DNA from: Hassallia byssoidea VB512170
GTDB taxonomy: Bacteria > Cyanobacteriota > Cyanobacteriia > Cyanobacteriales > Nostocaceae
Length of the DNA stretch: 64,000 nt
Direction of reading: 5' to 3'
Assembly (NCBI RefSeq): GCF_000817785.2
Contig: NZ_JTCM02000001.1
Coordinates: 124,001-188,000, forward strand
A program made the translations under genes and the position numbers. The notes beneath the pieces were generated by a model that saw nothing but the letters and a program-made list of their open reading frames with translations, was not told where the DNA came from and did not search any database. Position 1 is the first letter of the stretch; each line of letters begins with the position of its first letter. Shown here in pieces: positions 63,065 through 64,000 of this stretch.

Positions 63065-63947
63065 AGTATTGGTGACGGTGCGTGATATTGATGCGGAAAC
63101 TTGGACATTTTTGCAAACCTTTAACTCTGATTCGCTGCCACTACGCACCGTAACCGTGAAAGTTCCGGGAGTAGTAGCAGCGATGAATGCAGGTTTGGAT
63201 GTAGCGCAGGGAGATATCGTTGCCACAACCGACGACGATGCGGCACCACACGCTGATTGGCTGCAACGTATCGAAGCTTACTTTTTGTCAGATAGCAGCA
63301 TCGGTGCTGTAGGTGGACGCGACTGGCAGTATATAGGTACTCAAATCAAAGAAGTAGGCGATCGCTTCTGTGTCGGTCGGGTACAGTGGTTTGGACGGGT
63401 GATTGGCAATCATCACTTGGGTGTCGGACCAGCCCGCGAGGTAGACGTACTCAAGGGAGTGAATATGAGTTTTCGCTTTTGCGCCCTGAAAAAAATGCGC
63501 TATGATGAGCGGATGCTAGGTACTGGTGCCCAAGTACATTTTGAATTAGCATTCACCCTGCCGTTGAGACGAGCGGGGTGGAAAATTATTTTCGATCCGT
63601 TAGTCGCAGTAGATCACTATCCCGCACAGCGTTTTGATGAAGACCAGCGAGATAATTTTAATCACATCGCTTGGAGCAATGCCGTACATAATGAAACCTT
63701 AGCTTTACTAGAATACTTTTCATCAGTGCAACGTATTGTATTTGTAGTTTGGGCAATATTAATCGGTACGCGAGAAGCGCTCGGTTTTGTACAGTGGTTG
63801 CGATTGCTACCCAGTGAAGGAAAATTGGCATCTAAGAAGTGGCTGGCATCTCTACGGGGACGAATTCAGGGTTGGCAGACATGGCAACAGCACTATAATT
63901 TGAAAAACTTCTCAACAAACTACCTGCACCCTGGAGATGTACAGTGA
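62967..63947 (+). CDS. GT2 glycosyltransferase of the hep cluster
   Basis: 326-aa GT2 protein: MTSITVLIPTYRRPLDLMRC, MNAGLDVAQGDIVATTDDDA (metal site DDD), then AVGGRDWQYIGTQIKEVGDR and a hydrophobic stretch near 257-275 (VQRIVFVVWAILIGTREALG). It starts inside the end of the previous gene and its stop overlaps the start of the next one. Confidence 0.9.
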   Translation: MTSITVLIPTYRRPLDLMRCLEALKKQTRQADEVLVTVRDIDAETWTFLQTFNSDSLPLRTVTVKVPGVVAAMNAGLDVAQGDIVATTDDDAAPHADWLQRIEAYFLSDSSIGAVGGRDWQYIGTQIKEVGDRFCVGRVQWFGRVIGNHHLGVGPAREVDVLKGVNMSFRFCALKKMRYDERMLGTGAQVHFELAFTLPLRRAGWKIIFDPLVAVDHYPAQRFDEDQRDNFNHIAWSNAVHNETLALLEYFSSVQRIVFVVWAILIGTREALGFVQWLRLLPSEGKLASKKWLASLRGRIQGWQTWQQHYNLKNFSTNYLHPGDVQ

Positions 63948-64000
63948 CTTCCAAGCAGATACTTTTTAATCCTTTTTTGAAACAAAATTATTCTCCAGAA
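63944..64000 (+). CDS. Start of a further gene of the hep cluster (partial)
   Basis: GTG at 63944-63946 overlaps the preceding TGA stop (GTGA), with GGAG 7 bp upstream. 19 codons are readable (MTSKQILFNPFLKQNYSPE) up to the window edge. Too short to name; by position another polysaccharide gene. Confidence 0.6.
   Translation, partial: MTSKQILFNPFLKQNYSPE

Overview
The window is chromosomal DNA of a filamentous, almost certainly heterocyst-forming cyanobacterium (Nostocales type). The evidence is the sulfolipid genes sqdB/sqdX, the cyanobacterial ycf46/ycf35 pair, an NDH-1MS CO2-uptake operon (ndhF3-ndhD3-cupA-cupS), very frequent GCGATCGC (HIP1) octamers, abundant heptameric tandem repeats between genes, and a heterocyst envelope polysaccharide cluster that starts with hepC-hepA-like genes. 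No rRNA, tRNA or CRISPR was recognised.

Layout. 1-9 kb: a truncated GAF-GAF-PAS signalling protein (CyaB-type cyclase N-terminus), a sulfolipid operon (sqdB, small membrane protein, broken DUF4291 gene, sqdX), a lipoprotein, a ribbon-helix-helix protein followed by ycf46 and ycf35, and a methyltransferase-like membrane protein. 9-12.8 kb: an accessory stretch with an exported repeat protein, gene debris, a BrnTA toxin-antitoxin pair and a decayed PIN toxin beside an intact small antitoxin candidate. 12.9-24.2 kb: conserved hypotheticals, a GT39-like transferase, and a MarR / membrane-fusion / MFS efflux cluster with repeated operator-like sites. 24.2-29.5 kb: the high-affinity CO2-uptake operon. 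29.8-35.2 kb: Uma2 nuclease, GH10-like hydrolase, a HigBA/RelE-type pair, and acetyl-CoA synthetase.

35.2-44.2 kb looks like a defence island rich in repeats. It holds a PD-(D/E)xK protein, a two-gene module in which a small membrane-type effector candidate and an adjacent NB-ARC/TPR receptor share a short C-terminal/N-terminal motif (the layout of amyloid-signalling NLR systems), two unknown genes, and a ZorA/ZorB-like membrane motor pair without recognisable ZorC/D/E partners. The effector/receptor module is bracketed by two related 21-bp tandem arrays whose units can fold as hairpins.

44.4-51.1 kb returns to housekeeping genes: TerC-like protein, ndk, speA, NDP-sugar pyrophosphorylase, scpA and a LapA-like protein. 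After a 1.28-kb gene-free region, 52.4-64 kb is a one-directional polysaccharide cluster: hepC-like priming transferase, hepA-like ABC exporter, then seven glycosyltransferases (four GT4-like, three GT2) and the start of one more gene. Together these would build and export the heterocyst envelope polysaccharide.
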